Shown: positions 8,982 to 18,169 of the stretch, piece by piece
How positions within the stretch are numbered: the first letter of the stretch is position 1
Layout: every line of letters starts with the position of its first letter
Assembly (NCBI RefSeq): GCF_003201955.1
Contig: NZ_QJJM01000002.1
Location: 248,001-312,000 of the forward strand
DNA from: Blastomonas natatoria
Lineage (GTDB): Bacteria; Pseudomonadota; Alphaproteobacteria; Sphingomonadales; Sphingomonadaceae
Direction: 5' to 3'
DNA: 64,000 bases
Notes under the pieces: model-generated
Told to the model about the DNA's origin: nothing
Seen by the model: the letters and a program-made list of their open reading frames with translations, nothing else
Database searches by the model: none
Translations under genes and position numbers: made by a program

Positions 8982-11426
8982 TCAAATCCCCTGCCGCTTC
9001 TTGGTCGCGAGGCTCGCAACCGCTTCCCAGGGCGTATCGGGCCAGTGATGGCGGGGATAGCGACCGCGCATGTCCTTGGCGACATCGCGCCAGCTGCCGC
9101 GCCAGAAGCCGGGCAGATCGCGTGTCGTCTGGATCGGGCGTTCGGCGGGCGAGGTCAGCGAAAGGACCAGCGGGATGCGATCCCGTCCGACGGTCGGATG
9201 CGCGTCCAGCCCATAGAGCGCCTGCACCCGAAGTTCGACCGTCGGTCCGGCACTCGCGGCGTAATCTATAGCGTGGCGTGTACCGGCGGGGCTGGCAAAC
9301 TCGGCGGGCGCAATCCGCTCGATCGTCTGCATCGCATCCCATCCGGCCAGCCCCTCCAGCGCATTGTGAAGATCGCCGGCGCTGACGCTGCCCAGCGCCC
9401 GCTTGCCCACCAGCAGCGGCGCGAGCCACTCTTCGAGCGTCTCCAGCAATCGCTCGTCATCCAGCCTGTCCACGCCGGCAAACGCCGCACGCTGACGCAG
9501 GGCGAGCGCCTTGTCGCCCCAGTCGAGCAAACCGAGCCCGTGATCGCGCACGCCCTGCAGCAGCGCGGCCAGCACCGCCCCGGCGTCGGGCGCGGGATCG
9601 GGCGCGCTCGCGAGCCGGATCGCGCCCAGCCGCCGCTCCAGCCGCGACTCCACCCGTCGTCCATCGGCCACGAAATCGCAGCGACTGACCCGCTCCATGC
9701 GCTGCGCCAGATGCGTGTCGACATCGGCCGCGTCGAGCGCAAAGGCGCTGAGGATACGTGCGTCTGCCGCCTTGCCCTGAACCTCGCCGATCGCCAGCCA
9801 CCCTGCGGTGATCAATGGCGAGGCCGGATCGAGCCGGAAACTGCGCCCGCCCGCGCTCGCCCAGGTTTCACCCGAAGCATCGCGGCGCCTGGCTACGCGG
9901 TCGGGATAGGCAAAGGCGAGCAGAACGGCAGGTAGCATGTCGCGCGCTTGACCTCCCCCAGCCTGCCGCTCAGCGAGCTTCGCCCAGCGTTCGGCGAGCT
10001 TGCGCGACTTGGTTGCGCGCTCGCCCCGATCGCTGCGCCAGCGCGTCAGGCGCGTGTCGAGATCATCGCCTTGGCCGCCCAGGCCGCGCTCCTGCAAAAG
10101 CAACGCGATCTCCGCCGCCAGCAGCGCGCACCCTGCCTCCGCACCCTTGAGCAGCATCGCAGCGAGATGCGGCGGCAGCGGCAGCGCGGCAATCGATCGT
10201 CCCAGCGGCGTGATTGCACCGCCTGCATCGACTGCACCCAAGGCTTGCAGCCGCTTGCGCGACTCAGCCAGCAGAGGTGCGGGCGGCGGATCGAGCCAGT
10301 TCAACCGGGCGGGGTCGCTTTCCCCCCAGGCAGCGCATTGCAGAACCAGAGGAGCCAGATCGCTGTCGAGAATTTCCGGCGGATCGAACGGTGGCAGCCC
10401 CCCGGTCGCCGCTTCCTCCCAAAGGCGATAGGCAACGCCCGGCCGCTGCCGCGCGGCGCGCCCTGCGCGCTGGATCGCCGCGGCCTGACTCGCGCGTTCG
10501 GTAACCAGCCGGGTGGTCGCAGCCATCGGATCGTAACGCGCCCGACGCGCGAGCCCGCTATCGACGACGATGCGGACACCGTCGATGGTCAGACTGGTTT
10601 CGGCAATGCTGGTCGCGAGAATGATCTTGCGCCGGCCTTGCGGATCGCGGCGGATGGCAGCGCGCTGCTCCACCGGGGTCAGCGTGCCATGCAGCGGCAG
10701 CACCGCGATGCCATCGCCGAGATTGGCCAACCGCTCCTCTGTCCGCGCAATCTCCGCGACGCCGGGCAGAAACGCCAGCACATCACCTTCGGCCTCGTCG
10801 CGCAGCGCGGTGCGGATCGCCTGGGCCATGCCCTCCTCGATCCGCTGCTCGCCGCGCCGCCCCAGATAGCGCAATTCGAGCGGGTGCGAGCGGCCTTCGC
10901 TCTCGATTACCGGGGCTCCCTGCATCAACGCGGCAAAACGCGCCCCATCGAGCGTCGCGGACATGGCGAGCAGCCGCAGATCGGGCCGAAAGGCTGCCTG
11001 CGCCTCGAGCGCCAATGCCAGCCCGAAATCGCTGTCGAGGCTGCGTTCATGTACCTCGTCGAACAGCACGGCGGAAACACCTGCCAGCTCCGGATCGGCC
11101 TGGATGCGGTTGACGAATATCCCCTCGGTCAGCACCAGCACGCGGGTCGCGGCACTCGCCCTGCTGTCCATGCGGGTCGAATAGCCGATGGTCTGTCCCA
11201 CGGGCTCGCCTGCCAGCTCGGCCATGCGCTCGGCAGCAGCGCGCGCGGCCAAGCGGCGGGGCGAGAGCAGCAATACCTGGCCAGCACACCAGGGCTGATC
11301 GAGCAGCGCGGGGGCGACCGTGGTGGTCTTGCCCGCGCCGGGGGGTGCGACGAGCACAGCGTTGGAGCGGTTGCTCAGCACCTCCAGCAGATCGGGCAGC
11401 ACGGAATCGATGGGGAGGATGGCCAT
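8982..11426 (-). CDS. hrpB: ATP-dependent DEAH-box helicase HrpB
   Basis: An 814-residue DExH helicase. Motif I is GAGKTT (30-35), motif II is DEVHERS (123-129), motif III is SAT (156-158), and motif VI is recognisable in QRAGRAARQRPG. The HrpB-specific C-terminal domain follows. Its cellular role is poorly known; an RNA helicase function is assumed. Start ATG at 11426 (MAILPIDSVLPDLLEVL) has AGGGG upstream. A longer frame to 11480 reads through a palindromic repeat and is rejected. Confidence 0.95.
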   Translation of the reverse strand: MAILPIDSVLPDLLEVLSNRSNAVLVAPPGAGKTTTVAPALLDQPWCAGQVLLLSPRRLAARAAAERMAELAGEPVGQTIGYSTRMDSRASAATRVLVLTEGIFVNRIQADPELAGVSAVLFDEVHERSLDSDFGLALALEAQAAFRPDLRLLAMSATLDGARFAALMQGAPVIESEGRSHPLELRYLGRRGEQRIEEGMAQAIRTALRDEAEGDVLAFLPGVAEIARTEERLANLGDGIAVLPLHGTLTPVEQRAAIRRDPQGRRKIILATSIAETSLTIDGVRIVVDSGLARRARYDPMAATTRLVTERASQAAAIQRAGRAARQRPGVAYRLWEEAATGGLPPFDPPEILDSDLAPLVLQCAAWGESDPARLNWLDPPPAPLLAESRKRLQALGAVDAGGAITPLGRSIAALPLPPHLAAMLLKGAEAGCALLAAEIALLLQERGLGGQGDDLDTRLTRWRSDRGERATKSRKLAERWAKLAERQAGGGQARDMLPAVLLAFAYPDRVARRRDASGETWASAGGRSFRLDPASPLITAGWLAIGEVQGKAADARILSAFALDAADVDTHLAQRMERVSRCDFVADGRRVESRLERRLGAIRLASAPDPAPDAGAVLAALLQGVRDHGLGLLDWGDKALALRQRAAFAGVDRLDDERLLETLEEWLAPLLVGKRALGSVSAGDLHNALEGLAGWDAMQTIERIAPAEFASPAGTRHAIDYAASAGPTVELRVQALYGLDAHPTVGRDRIPLVLSLTSPAERPIQTTRDLPGFWRGSWRDVAKDMRGRYPRHHWPDTPWEAVASLATKKRQGI

Positions 11427-11445
11427 AGATGATTCCCCTATCCGC

Positions 11446-11517
11446 TTGTCCCGAGCGAAGTCGAGGGACGTACGCGCCAACGTTTGCGATCAGGTCCCTC
11501 GACTTCGCTCGGGACAA
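11446..11517. repeat. perfect 24-bp inverted repeat, REP-like
   Basis: Two perfectly complementary 24-base arms (11446-11469 and 11494-11517) flank a 24-base spacer. The core includes TTGTCCCGAGCG and TCGAGGGAC, shared with the element at 35285-35350. It occupies the gap between the MATE and hrpB genes and would fold into a strong stem-loop in either transcript. Confidence 0.85.
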
Positions 11518-11536
11518 ACGCAAATCTCATGACTGT

Positions 11537-12943
11537 TCAGGCGTATAACCCCAGCCCGAACCGCTCGCGCAGCGCCCAGCGACCGACCATGAGCACGGAC
11601 ACGACCGCCAGCCCCGCCGCCAGCCCGATCCACACGCCGACGCCGTCCCAGCCGAGGCGGAAGGCGAAGAACCAGGCGGTGCCCATGCCGACCACCCAGT
11701 AACCGAAGGCCGCAAACAGCATCGGCCAGCGCGTGTCCTGCAGCCCGCGCAGTACCCCTGCTCCGACTGCCTGCACCGCATCGACCAGCTGGAAGATCGC
11801 GGCGACCAGCAGGAAGCTCAGCGCTAGTGCGAAAGCAGAGGCGGCGCTCGCATCGGCAGGATCGATGAACAATCCGACCAGCGCGCCGGGAATCAGCGCC
11901 ATGATGGCCGACATCAGACACGCCGCGAGCACGCCCAGCCCCAAGGCCGCCCATCCCGCGCGCGCCGCGGCTTGAGCATCGCGCGCGCCATGGTGCAAGC
12001 CGACCCGCACCGTGGCGGCCTGGGACAGGCTGAAGGGCACCATGAAGGCGAACGAGGCGATCTGGATCGCGACGGCATGGGCGGCCAGCGAATCGCGGCT
12101 GATCAGGCCCATCAGAAACGCAGCCGAACTGAAGATCGCAACCTCGAAGGCAAAGGTCACCGCAATCGGCAGGCCCAGCTTGAACAATGCCCGGTAGCGC
12201 CCCCAATCGGCCACCCAGAAACGCCCGAACAACCGATAGCGGCGGAAAGCGCGCACCTGTGTCACGACCAGCGCCATGACGGCAAACAGGGTACAATTGG
12301 CGATCAGATTCGCGATCGCCGCGCCCTGCAGGCCCAGTTCGGGAAAGCCGAGATTGCCGAACACCAGCGCCCAGCAGGCGACTAGGTTCATCGCGACGCC
12401 GCACAGCGTTACGAACACGCCCCAGATCGGCCGCTCGAGCGCAGAGACATACATGCGCAGCACGAACTGCAGCAGCCAGGGCAGCAGGCCCCACATCGCA
12501 ATGCGCATGAACTGCCCGGCATCGCGTGCGAGGTCCGGCTGCTGCCCCATCAGCAGGAACAGCTGTTCGGCGTTCCACAGCACCGCCCATATGGGCAGGC
12601 ATACCGTCAATGCGACCCACATGCCCTGACGCACCGTGCGCCGGATATCGCGTACCGAATGCTTGCGCCGCCCGCGCTCGGCCGCGATCATCGGCGAGGC
12701 TGCGGTCATCAGCCCCATGCCGAAGGTGCCGCAGGCAAAATAGAGGTTCACCGCGAGCGCCGCCGCCGCCAGCGCCTGAACGTCATATCGGCCGAGAATG
12801 ATGACTTCGGTCGTATGGATCGCCATCTGCGCCAGATTGCCGAGCACCAGCGGCCCGGCGAGCAACAGCAGCGCGCGAATTTCGACGCCAAGTCCCGTCG
12901 TGACAGGCTTGCTGGGGCTGGAGGTGGCTGGAAGAGCCGTCAT
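11537..12943 (-). CDS. MATE-family efflux transporter (NorM-like)
   Basis: A 468-residue polytopic membrane protein with about 12 predicted helices and the two-fold pseudo-symmetry of the MATE family. Family features include AGPLVLGNLAQMAIHTTEVIIL near the N-terminus and LKLGLPIAVTFAFE at the start of the second half. MATE pumps export cationic drugs or metabolites using a proton or sodium gradient. The substrate cannot be told from sequence. The ATG at 12943 gives a normal family length. It is followed downstream by the palindrome and hrpB on the same strand. Confidence 0.92.
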   Translation of the reverse strand: MTALPATSSPSKPVTTGLGVEIRALLLLAGPLVLGNLAQMAIHTTEVIILGRYDVQALAAAALAVNLYFACGTFGMGLMTAASPMIAAERGRRKHSVRDIRRTVRQGMWVALTVCLPIWAVLWNAEQLFLLMGQQPDLARDAGQFMRIAMWGLLPWLLQFVLRMYVSALERPIWGVFVTLCGVAMNLVACWALVFGNLGFPELGLQGAAIANLIANCTLFAVMALVVTQVRAFRRYRLFGRFWVADWGRYRALFKLGLPIAVTFAFEVAIFSSAAFLMGLISRDSLAAHAVAIQIASFAFMVPFSLSQAATVRVGLHHGARDAQAAARAGWAALGLGVLAACLMSAIMALIPGALVGLFIDPADASAASAFALALSFLLVAAIFQLVDAVQAVGAGVLRGLQDTRWPMLFAAFGYWVVGMGTAWFFAFRLGWDGVGVWIGLAAGLAVVSVLMVGRWALRERFGLGLYA

Positions 12944-12995
12944 TACCTGAATCTCTGTCTGCCGGGGCTGCCCCGGCGATTCGGGTCAGCCGCGT

Positions 12996-14048
12996 TCAAT
13001 AGCCTCGCGCGATGGCGAATTCGACCGTTTCTATCAGTGCGGACTTGGCCTTGCTTGCCGGAAAGCCTGCGATGGCATCAATAGCGCGCTGGCCGAAATG
13101 GCGGGCGCGATCCAGCGTCAGGTCGATCGCATTGTGCTGGCGCAGCAGCTGGGTTGCGTGTGCCAGATCCTCGTCCGACGTGCGGTGACCGATGATCGCC
13201 GCCTCCCAGAACTTGCGCTCGTCCGGGGATCCGTGCGCATAAGCGAGGATCACGGGCAGCGTCACCTTGCCGTCCCTGAAGTCGTCACCCACGCCCTTGC
13301 CCATCGTTGCCTCGTCAGAGACATAGTCGATGGCATCGTCGACCAGCTGGAAGGCTATGCCGAGATTGCGGCCATAGGCATCGAGCGCAAGTTCGACCTG
13401 CTCGTCACGCTCGGCCACCACTGCGGCTATGCGGCAGGCGGCGGCAAACAGTGCGGCGGTCTTGGCGCCGATGATTGCAAGATAGCGTTCCTCGCTGGTC
13501 TCGATCTGACGCTGTGCGGTCAGCTGATCGACCTCGCCCTCGGCTATGATTGCCGATGCGCCCGAGAGGATCTTGAGCACCTTGAGCGAGCCGTCTTCCA
13601 CCATCAGTTCGAACGAGCGGCTGAACAGGAAATCGCCCACCAGGACTGTTGCCGGATTGCCGAACACCAGATTGGCAGTCTTCTTGCCCCGGCGCAGGTC
13701 CGAACCGTCGACCACGTCATCGTGCAGAAGCGTGGCCGTGTGAATGAACTCTACAGCTGCGGCCAGCTTGTGGTGCCGGGTGCCCGGATAGTCGAGCAGC
13801 CGGGCAGAGGCGAGCGTCAGCATCGGCCGCATCCGCTTGCCTCCACCGGCGATCAGATGCCCGGCAAGTTCCGGAATCAGAGGAATCTTCGACTGCATCC
13901 TGTCGAGAATGACACTGTTTACCGAATTCAGATCCTGAGCGACGAGCGCCATGATGGGATCGAGGCTGGGAGCGGTGGCAGGTGCGCCCGCAGGGCGGCC
14001 AATCGGGTGAACAGTCGCGGTCATGGGTTGCGATGTGGCAATCCGCAT
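12996..14048 (-). CDS. trans-polyprenyl diphosphate synthase (ubiquinone side chain)
   Basis: A 350-residue all-trans prenyl diphosphate synthase. It has GGGKRMRP (68-75), the first aspartate-rich motif DDVVD (110-114) and the second DDAID (237-241). Members of this length and type make the octa-, nona- or decaprenyl tail of ubiquinone; sphingomonads normally carry Q-10, so decaprenyl is the likely product. Neither the ATG at 14048 nor one at 14024 has a clear ribosome-binding site. It diverges from the chorismate mutase gene across 68 bases. Confidence 0.92.
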   Translation of the reverse strand: MRIATSQPMTATVHPIGRPAGAPATAPSLDPIMALVAQDLNSVNSVILDRMQSKIPLIPELAGHLIAGGGKRMRPMLTLASARLLDYPGTRHHKLAAAVEFIHTATLLHDDVVDGSDLRRGKKTANLVFGNPATVLVGDFLFSRSFELMVEDGSLKVLKILSGASAIIAEGEVDQLTAQRQIETSEERYLAIIGAKTAALFAAACRIAAVVAERDEQVELALDAYGRNLGIAFQLVDDAIDYVSDEATMGKGVGDDFRDGKVTLPVILAYAHGSPDERKFWEAAIIGHRTSDEDLAHATQLLRQHNAIDLTLDRARHFGQRAIDAIAGFPASKAKSALIETVEFAIARGY

Positions 14049-14116
14049 GGCTTAAGGCAAGCGCAAAGCGCAGTCATGACAGAGGCATGCGCGATTCTGG
14101 CAAGGGCATGAGAGTT

Positions 14117-14404
14117 ATGGCGCAAGATCCGGTTCTGGCAGCCTTTCGGCAGAGCATCGACAATATCGATGCGGCACTGATCTTCATGCTTGCCGAGCGG
14201 TTCAAGATCACCAAGGCGGTGGGCGAATACAAGGCGAAGACCGATCTTCCGCCAGCAGATCCGGGCCGCGAGGAAGAACAGATTGCGCGAATGAAGCGGC
14301 TCGCGGCCGATGCCGATCTGGACCCCGAATTTTCGGAAAAGTTCCTGCGCTTCGTGATCGACGAAGTCATCCGCCATCACGAAAAGATTCGCGATCAGGG
14401 CTGA
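14117..14404 (+). CDS. monofunctional chorismate mutase, AroQ type
   Basis: A 95-residue all-helical AroQ domain that converts chorismate to prephenate, the entry to Phe and Tyr synthesis. The sequence has the expected conserved charged residues: the IDNIDAAL helix, the ERFKITKAVGEYK segment with its active-site R and K, and REEEQ. The ATG at 14117 (MAQDPVLAAFRQSID) is preferred; an ATG at 14108 is also possible, since AAGGGC lies just upstream of it. There is no fused prephenate dehydratase. aroC lies about 7.8 kb downstream. Confidence 0.9.
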   Translation: MAQDPVLAAFRQSIDNIDAALIFMLAERFKITKAVGEYKAKTDLPPADPGREEEQIARMKRLAADADLDPEFSEKFLRFVIDEVIRHHEKIRDQG

Positions 14405-14408
14405 TCGC

Positions 14409-14774
14409 TCAACGGGCGGCCTCGCGCTCCTTCGGCGTCATCAGCACGCAGCCCCAGCCTTCGCGAAATTCCGCGCTTTCCGATGCCATCAGCGGCACCG
14501 TCGCGTCGATCCGCCTTTCCTCCGCTGCCTCGCTCAGGCTCACCACCTCCATGCCGGGCTCCAGGTCCTTCTCGCAATCGCCAAGCTCGCGTCCGCCGAT
14601 ATAGCGGCAAGAACACACGACACGGGCGGAATAGGCGGCTCCTGTCTGGCTATAGGCGCGCAGGCTGGGCCAGAGCCAGGCCAGCACGGCAACCAGTATG
14701 ACCGCCAGCGCCAGCACTATCCATTTGAGCCTGCCGCCAGCGCCCTGCATCGCACTGATATTTCGAGTTGCCAT
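14409..14774 (-). CDS. small membrane protein with conserved cysteines, unknown function
   Basis: A 121-residue protein not assigned to a named family. A single transmembrane segment (about 17-38, WIVLALAVILVAVLAWLW) is followed by a soluble domain with four cysteines: VVCSCRYIGGRELGDC and GWGCVL near the end. This suggests disulfides or metal binding on the periplasmic side. The start at 14774 has an AGGGA upstream. It is divergent from the adjacent hydrolase gene, with only 29 bases between starts, and converges on the chorismate mutase gene. Confidence 0.75.
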   Translation of the reverse strand: MATRNISAMQGAGGRLKWIVLALAVILVAVLAWLWPSLRAYSQTGAAYSARVVCSCRYIGGRELGDCEKDLEPGMEVVSLSEAAEERRIDATVPLMASESAEFREGWGCVLMTPKEREAAR

Positions 14775-14803
14775 TGATCCCTGCCTGATTGATGGAGGCG
14801 GGC

Positions 14804-15925
14804 ATGAAGCACCGCATCCTTCTGGCCCTTGCCGCAACCGGCCTTCTCGGCGCAACCGCTTTCGGACTTTACGGGATCGAAGGCCGCGCGGCCGACAGCG
14901 GCGAGACGATGATCGCCGATGTGCCCGGCGTTCCCACCGCCGCGCTGAATGCCGAGATCGACAAGCTGTTCAGCGAGGACGAATTTGCCGAAACCCGCGC
15001 GCTTCTGATCATGCGCGGCGGCGAAATCGTCGTCGAGCGTTACGCGCCCGGCTATGATCGCGACACCCGGTTCATCAGCTGGTCGATGGCCAAGAGCGTG
15101 ACGGCTGTGCTGGTCGGGCTGATGGTCGCCGACGGACGGCTGGCGCTCGATGCCCCTGCCCCGGTGCCAGACTGGCAGCGCCCCGGCGATCCGCGCGGCG
15201 CGATTACCCTGAGGCACTTGCTGCACATGTCCTCGGGCCTGCAGCATACCGAAGCGGGCGATCCGCCCTACGAATCGGATGAGGTGCGGATGCTGTTCCT
15301 CGACGGGCGCGACAACATGGTGCGCTATGCCGAGGGTCAGCCGCTCGAGGCCGAGCCGGGGTCGAAATTCGAATATTCGACCAATAGCAGCGTAATCCTG
15401 TCCGACATCATCACCCGCCAGCTCACCGACAGCAAGGACCCCGACACGCGCCGCCGCGCGATGCTCGAGTACATGCGCGGGCGGCTGATCGAGCCGCTGG
15501 GCATGAATTCGATGGTGCCCGAATTCGACGCCTCAGGCACACTGATCGGCGGATCGATCATCCAGGCCAATGCGCGCGACTGGGCCAAGCTCGGCGAGTT
15601 CCTGCGCAACAAGGGCTCGATCGCGGGCAACCAGTTCCTCACCCGCGGCTGGGTCGACTTCATGCTGACCAGCTCGCCCAACGATCCGGCCTATGGCGGA
15701 CATATCTGGCTCAACAAGCCTCGCGCTGCCGGGCTGAAAAAGGTGCTCTATCCGGATTTGCTGCCGGGCGATGTCTTCGCCGCGCAGGGCCATCTCGGCC
15801 AGTTCGTCATCGTCAGCCCCAGCCAAAAGCTCACTCTCGTTCGGCTCGGCAAGACGCAGGATGATGAGCTCGATCCAGTCAAGGAACAGCTCGGACGAAT
15901 CCTGGCGCTCTTTCCGAGGGACTAG
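14804..15925 (+). CDS. serine hydrolase of the beta-lactamase / PBP-like fold
   Basis: A 373-residue protein with an N-terminal signal or anchor (KHRILLALAATGLLGATAFGLYG) and a class C beta-lactamase-type domain. The S-x-x-K motif is SMAK (94-97). A YSTN stretch at 190-193 is the likely equivalent of the Y-x-N base, and GGHIWLN may stand for the third motif. Such proteins include esterases, peptidases and true beta-lactamases, so resistance cannot be inferred. The ATG at 14804 is chosen because GGAGGCGGGC sits directly upstream. Confidence 0.85.
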   Translation: MKHRILLALAATGLLGATAFGLYGIEGRAADSGETMIADVPGVPTAALNAEIDKLFSEDEFAETRALLIMRGGEIVVERYAPGYDRDTRFISWSMAKSVTAVLVGLMVADGRLALDAPAPVPDWQRPGDPRGAITLRHLLHMSSGLQHTEAGDPPYESDEVRMLFLDGRDNMVRYAEGQPLEAEPGSKFEYSTNSSVILSDIITRQLTDSKDPDTRRRAMLEYMRGRLIEPLGMNSMVPEFDASGTLIGGSIIQANARDWAKLGEFLRNKGSIAGNQFLTRGWVDFMLTSSPNDPAYGGHIWLNKPRAAGLKKVLYPDLLPGDVFAAQGHLGQFVIVSPSQKLTLVRLGKTQDDELDPVKEQLGRILALFPRD

Positions 15926-15981
15926 GCCAGACGCGCCGCTTCTGTCAGTCTGACCCCAGCCGAATCTCAGGGGGACTGCCG

Positions 15982-16593
15982 ATGACCTTGCTTCGAATAT
16001 TCGCTGCCTTGCCGCTTGCGTTCGCCGCGCCTGCGCTGGCGCAGGACGGATCGGGCTATGCAGCCACGCAAAGGGCCGAGGCCGCATCGTTCGTGCCAGC
16101 CGAGTTCAAGGTCCCCACGCTGGTCGAGGGCCCCGGTTTCAAGCTGGTTCCGCTCGGCCCCGATCTGGTCAGGGTCGATTTCGAAGCATACATGTCATCG
16201 ATCGAGCATCTGCAGAAGACTTTCACGCGATCGACCGCCTGGCCGCATCCGAACATTTCAGACGCCGATGCAATGAAGGACATGCAGACCGAGCAGGGCC
16301 GTTTCCAGCGCCGCGAATCCTTCGCCTATGCAGTGCTGACCCCGGACGGCAAGCGAGAGCGCGGCTGTGTCTATGTCTATCCCAGCCCCGTCCCCGGTTA
16401 TGACGCAATGGTCACCTTATGGGTGACCAAGGCCGAACATGACGCGGGCTTCGATGCGAAACTCTATGCCTGGGTGCAGCAATGGATCGCGAAGGACTGG
16501 CCGCTGCGCAGCGTCGCCTATCCGGGCCGCGCGATCGACTGGGGCACCTGGGACGCGCTGGAGGCGGCGAGCAAGGCGAAAACGCCAGGCTGA
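15982..16593 (+). CDS. exported GNAT-like protein of unknown function
   Basis: A 203-residue protein with a signal peptide ending in APALA before QDG. The middle part (SIEHLQKTF, then EQGRFQRRESFAYAVLTPDGKRERGCVYVYPSP) resembles the N-acetyltransferase-like fold seen in small GNAT-related proteins. No acetyl-CoA-binding loop is obvious, and a periplasmic location would be odd for an acetyltransferase. I infer fold similarity only. It follows the beta-lactamase-like gene by 56 bases on the same strand and may share its transcript. Confidence 0.7.
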   Translation: MTLLRIFAALPLAFAAPALAQDGSGYAATQRAEAASFVPAEFKVPTLVEGPGFKLVPLGPDLVRVDFEAYMSSIEHLQKTFTRSTAWPHPNISDADAMKDMQTEQGRFQRRESFAYAVLTPDGKRERGCVYVYPSPVPGYDAMVTLWVTKAEHDAGFDAKLYAWVQQWIAKDWPLRSVAYPGRAIDWGTWDALEAASKAKTPG

Positions 16594-16636
16594 TCGCCTC
16601 GCCCTTCCACGTGCGCGACGGGAAAGCCGACGCGAC

Positions 16637-17446
16637 CTATTTCAGCCGGAAGCTACCCGTTACGACGGTAAAGCACTTGCCCGCCAGCACCGCCCGGTCG
16701 CCCTCCAGCGTGCAGTGAAGCTGCCCGCCGCGTCGGCTTGCCTGATAGGCAGTGAAGCTGCTGCGCCCCAGCCGCGCGGCCCAGAACGGGGTGAGCACCG
16801 CATGCGACGATCCGGTCACGCTATCCTCGTCGATGCCGACACCGGGCACGAACACGCGGCTGAGCACATCGGTGTCCTTGCCAGGCGCGGTGCAGATGAA
16901 CTGGTGGTCACCCAGGGCCGCCAGCGCCTTGAAATCGGGCTCGAGCGCGAGAACGTCATCGGCATGATCGAACAGCAGCACGTTGTAGCGCCCGACATGC
17001 ACATGGCATTCGCTCGGCAAGCCGCCCAGCAGCGCAGTCCAGTCGGGCAAGGCCACCGACTCGGGCGGCAGTGCGGGCAGCGACAGCGACAGCATGTCGC
17101 CCTCGCGGCTGACGCTGAGCACACCTGCCTGGCGTGTGAGAAAGCGTACGGTATCGCCCGCGAAGCCCTGTTCGAAAACATAATGGCCCGAAGCGAGCGT
17201 CGCATGACCGCACATCGCGACCTCCACCGCAGGGGTGAACCAGCGCAGTTCGTAATCCGCCTCGCCGCTTTCGACCGGAACGATGAAGGCGGTCTCAGCG
17301 AAATTGTTCTCCTCGCCGATCGCCTGCAGCACCGCATCGTCGGGCCAGGCATCGAGCGGCATCACCGCCGCCTGGTTGCCGGTGAACGGACGGTCCGCAA
17401 ACGCGTCGATATGGCAATAGGGCAAGGTGTCGGGCAGATCGGTCAT
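16637..17446 (-). CDS. PhzF-family isomerase/epimerase
   Basis: A 269-residue member of the PhzF (diaminopimelate epimerase-like) family. The conserved N-terminus (HIDAFADRPFTGNQAAV), the catalytic glutamate in NNFAETAF, and the glycine-rich CGHATLASGH and later GSSHAV loops are all present. The biochemical role of non-phenazine PhzF proteins is mostly unknown, and no other phenazine gene is nearby. It is 11 bases downstream of pdxH on the same strand and probably cotranscribed with it. Confidence 0.93.
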   Translation of the reverse strand: MTDLPDTLPYCHIDAFADRPFTGNQAAVMPLDAWPDDAVLQAIGEENNFAETAFIVPVESGEADYELRWFTPAVEVAMCGHATLASGHYVFEQGFAGDTVRFLTRQAGVLSVSREGDMLSLSLPALPPESVALPDWTALLGGLPSECHVHVGRYNVLLFDHADDVLALEPDFKALAALGDHQFICTAPGKDTDVLSRVFVPGVGIDEDSVTGSSHAVLTPFWAARLGRSSFTAYQASRRGGQLHCTLEGDRAVLAGKCFTVVTGSFRLK

Positions 17447-17457
17447 GTCAAACGTCC

Positions 17458-18036
17458 TTACGGGTAAAGCAGGCCTTCATTCCAGCCGGTCTCGGTGCGG
17501 GTGAACACACGGCGATGGTGCAGCCGGTGATCGCGGTCCTCCCAGAACTCGATCCGCTGCGGGGTGACGCGGAACCCAGACCAGTGCGGCGGCCGGGGCA
17601 CGGGCTTGTCGGCAAACAGCTTTTCCACTTCGGCAAAGCGTTGCTCGAAGATTCGCCGCTCGGGCAGCGGCCGCGACTGGTCCGACGCCCAGGCCCCCAG
17701 CTGCGAATCGCGCGAGCGGGTGGCGAAATAGGCATCGGCAGTGGCATCGTCGACCGGCGTCACCGGCCCCTCGATGCGGATCTGGCGGCGCAGCGACTTC
17801 CAGTGGAACAGCAGGGCGGTATGCGGGTTGGCGAGCAGTTCGCCGCCCTTGCGGCCTTCGTAATTGGTGTAGAAGATGAACCCATCCGGCCCATGGCCTT
17901 TCAACAGCACCATGCGCACCGAAGGATGGCCTTCGGGATCGGCGGTGGCGAGCGCCATCGCATTGCTGTCGTTGATCTCGGTTTCTCGCGCTTTCCTGTA
18001 CCAGTCGTCGAACAGCGCAAAGGGGTCGTCGGCCAT
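17458..18036 (-). CDS. pdxH: pyridoxamine 5'-phosphate oxidase
   Basis: PdxH oxidises pyridoxine or pyridoxamine 5'-phosphate to pyridoxal 5'-phosphate using FMN. The 192-residue product starts MADDPFALFDDWYRKA and has the family's SVRMVLLKG, FYTNYEGRKGGEL and C-terminal WEDRDHRLHHR motifs that form the FMN and PLP sites. The ATG at 18036 is chosen because AGG lies six bases upstream. An in-frame ATG at 18093 would add 19 basic residues. Confidence 0.95.
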   Translation of the reverse strand: MADDPFALFDDWYRKARETEINDSNAMALATADPEGHPSVRMVLLKGHGPDGFIFYTNYEGRKGGELLANPHTALLFHWKSLRRQIRIEGPVTPVDDATADAYFATRSRDSQLGAWASDQSRPLPERRIFEQRFAEVEKLFADKPVPRPPHWSGFRVTPQRIEFWEDRDHRLHHRRVFTRTETGWNEGLLYP

Positions 18037-18169
18037 GTCCATCCTGTCTCGTCGGTCGCGGGCTCGCTTGACTGCCTTAGCCATATAAGACACTGGTGAG
18101 TCCGTCGGCGCGGTTTATGGCGCATGGGCCGCGCGTTGAACAGGATTTTGCTGAAGGGAGCGCGCGCCG

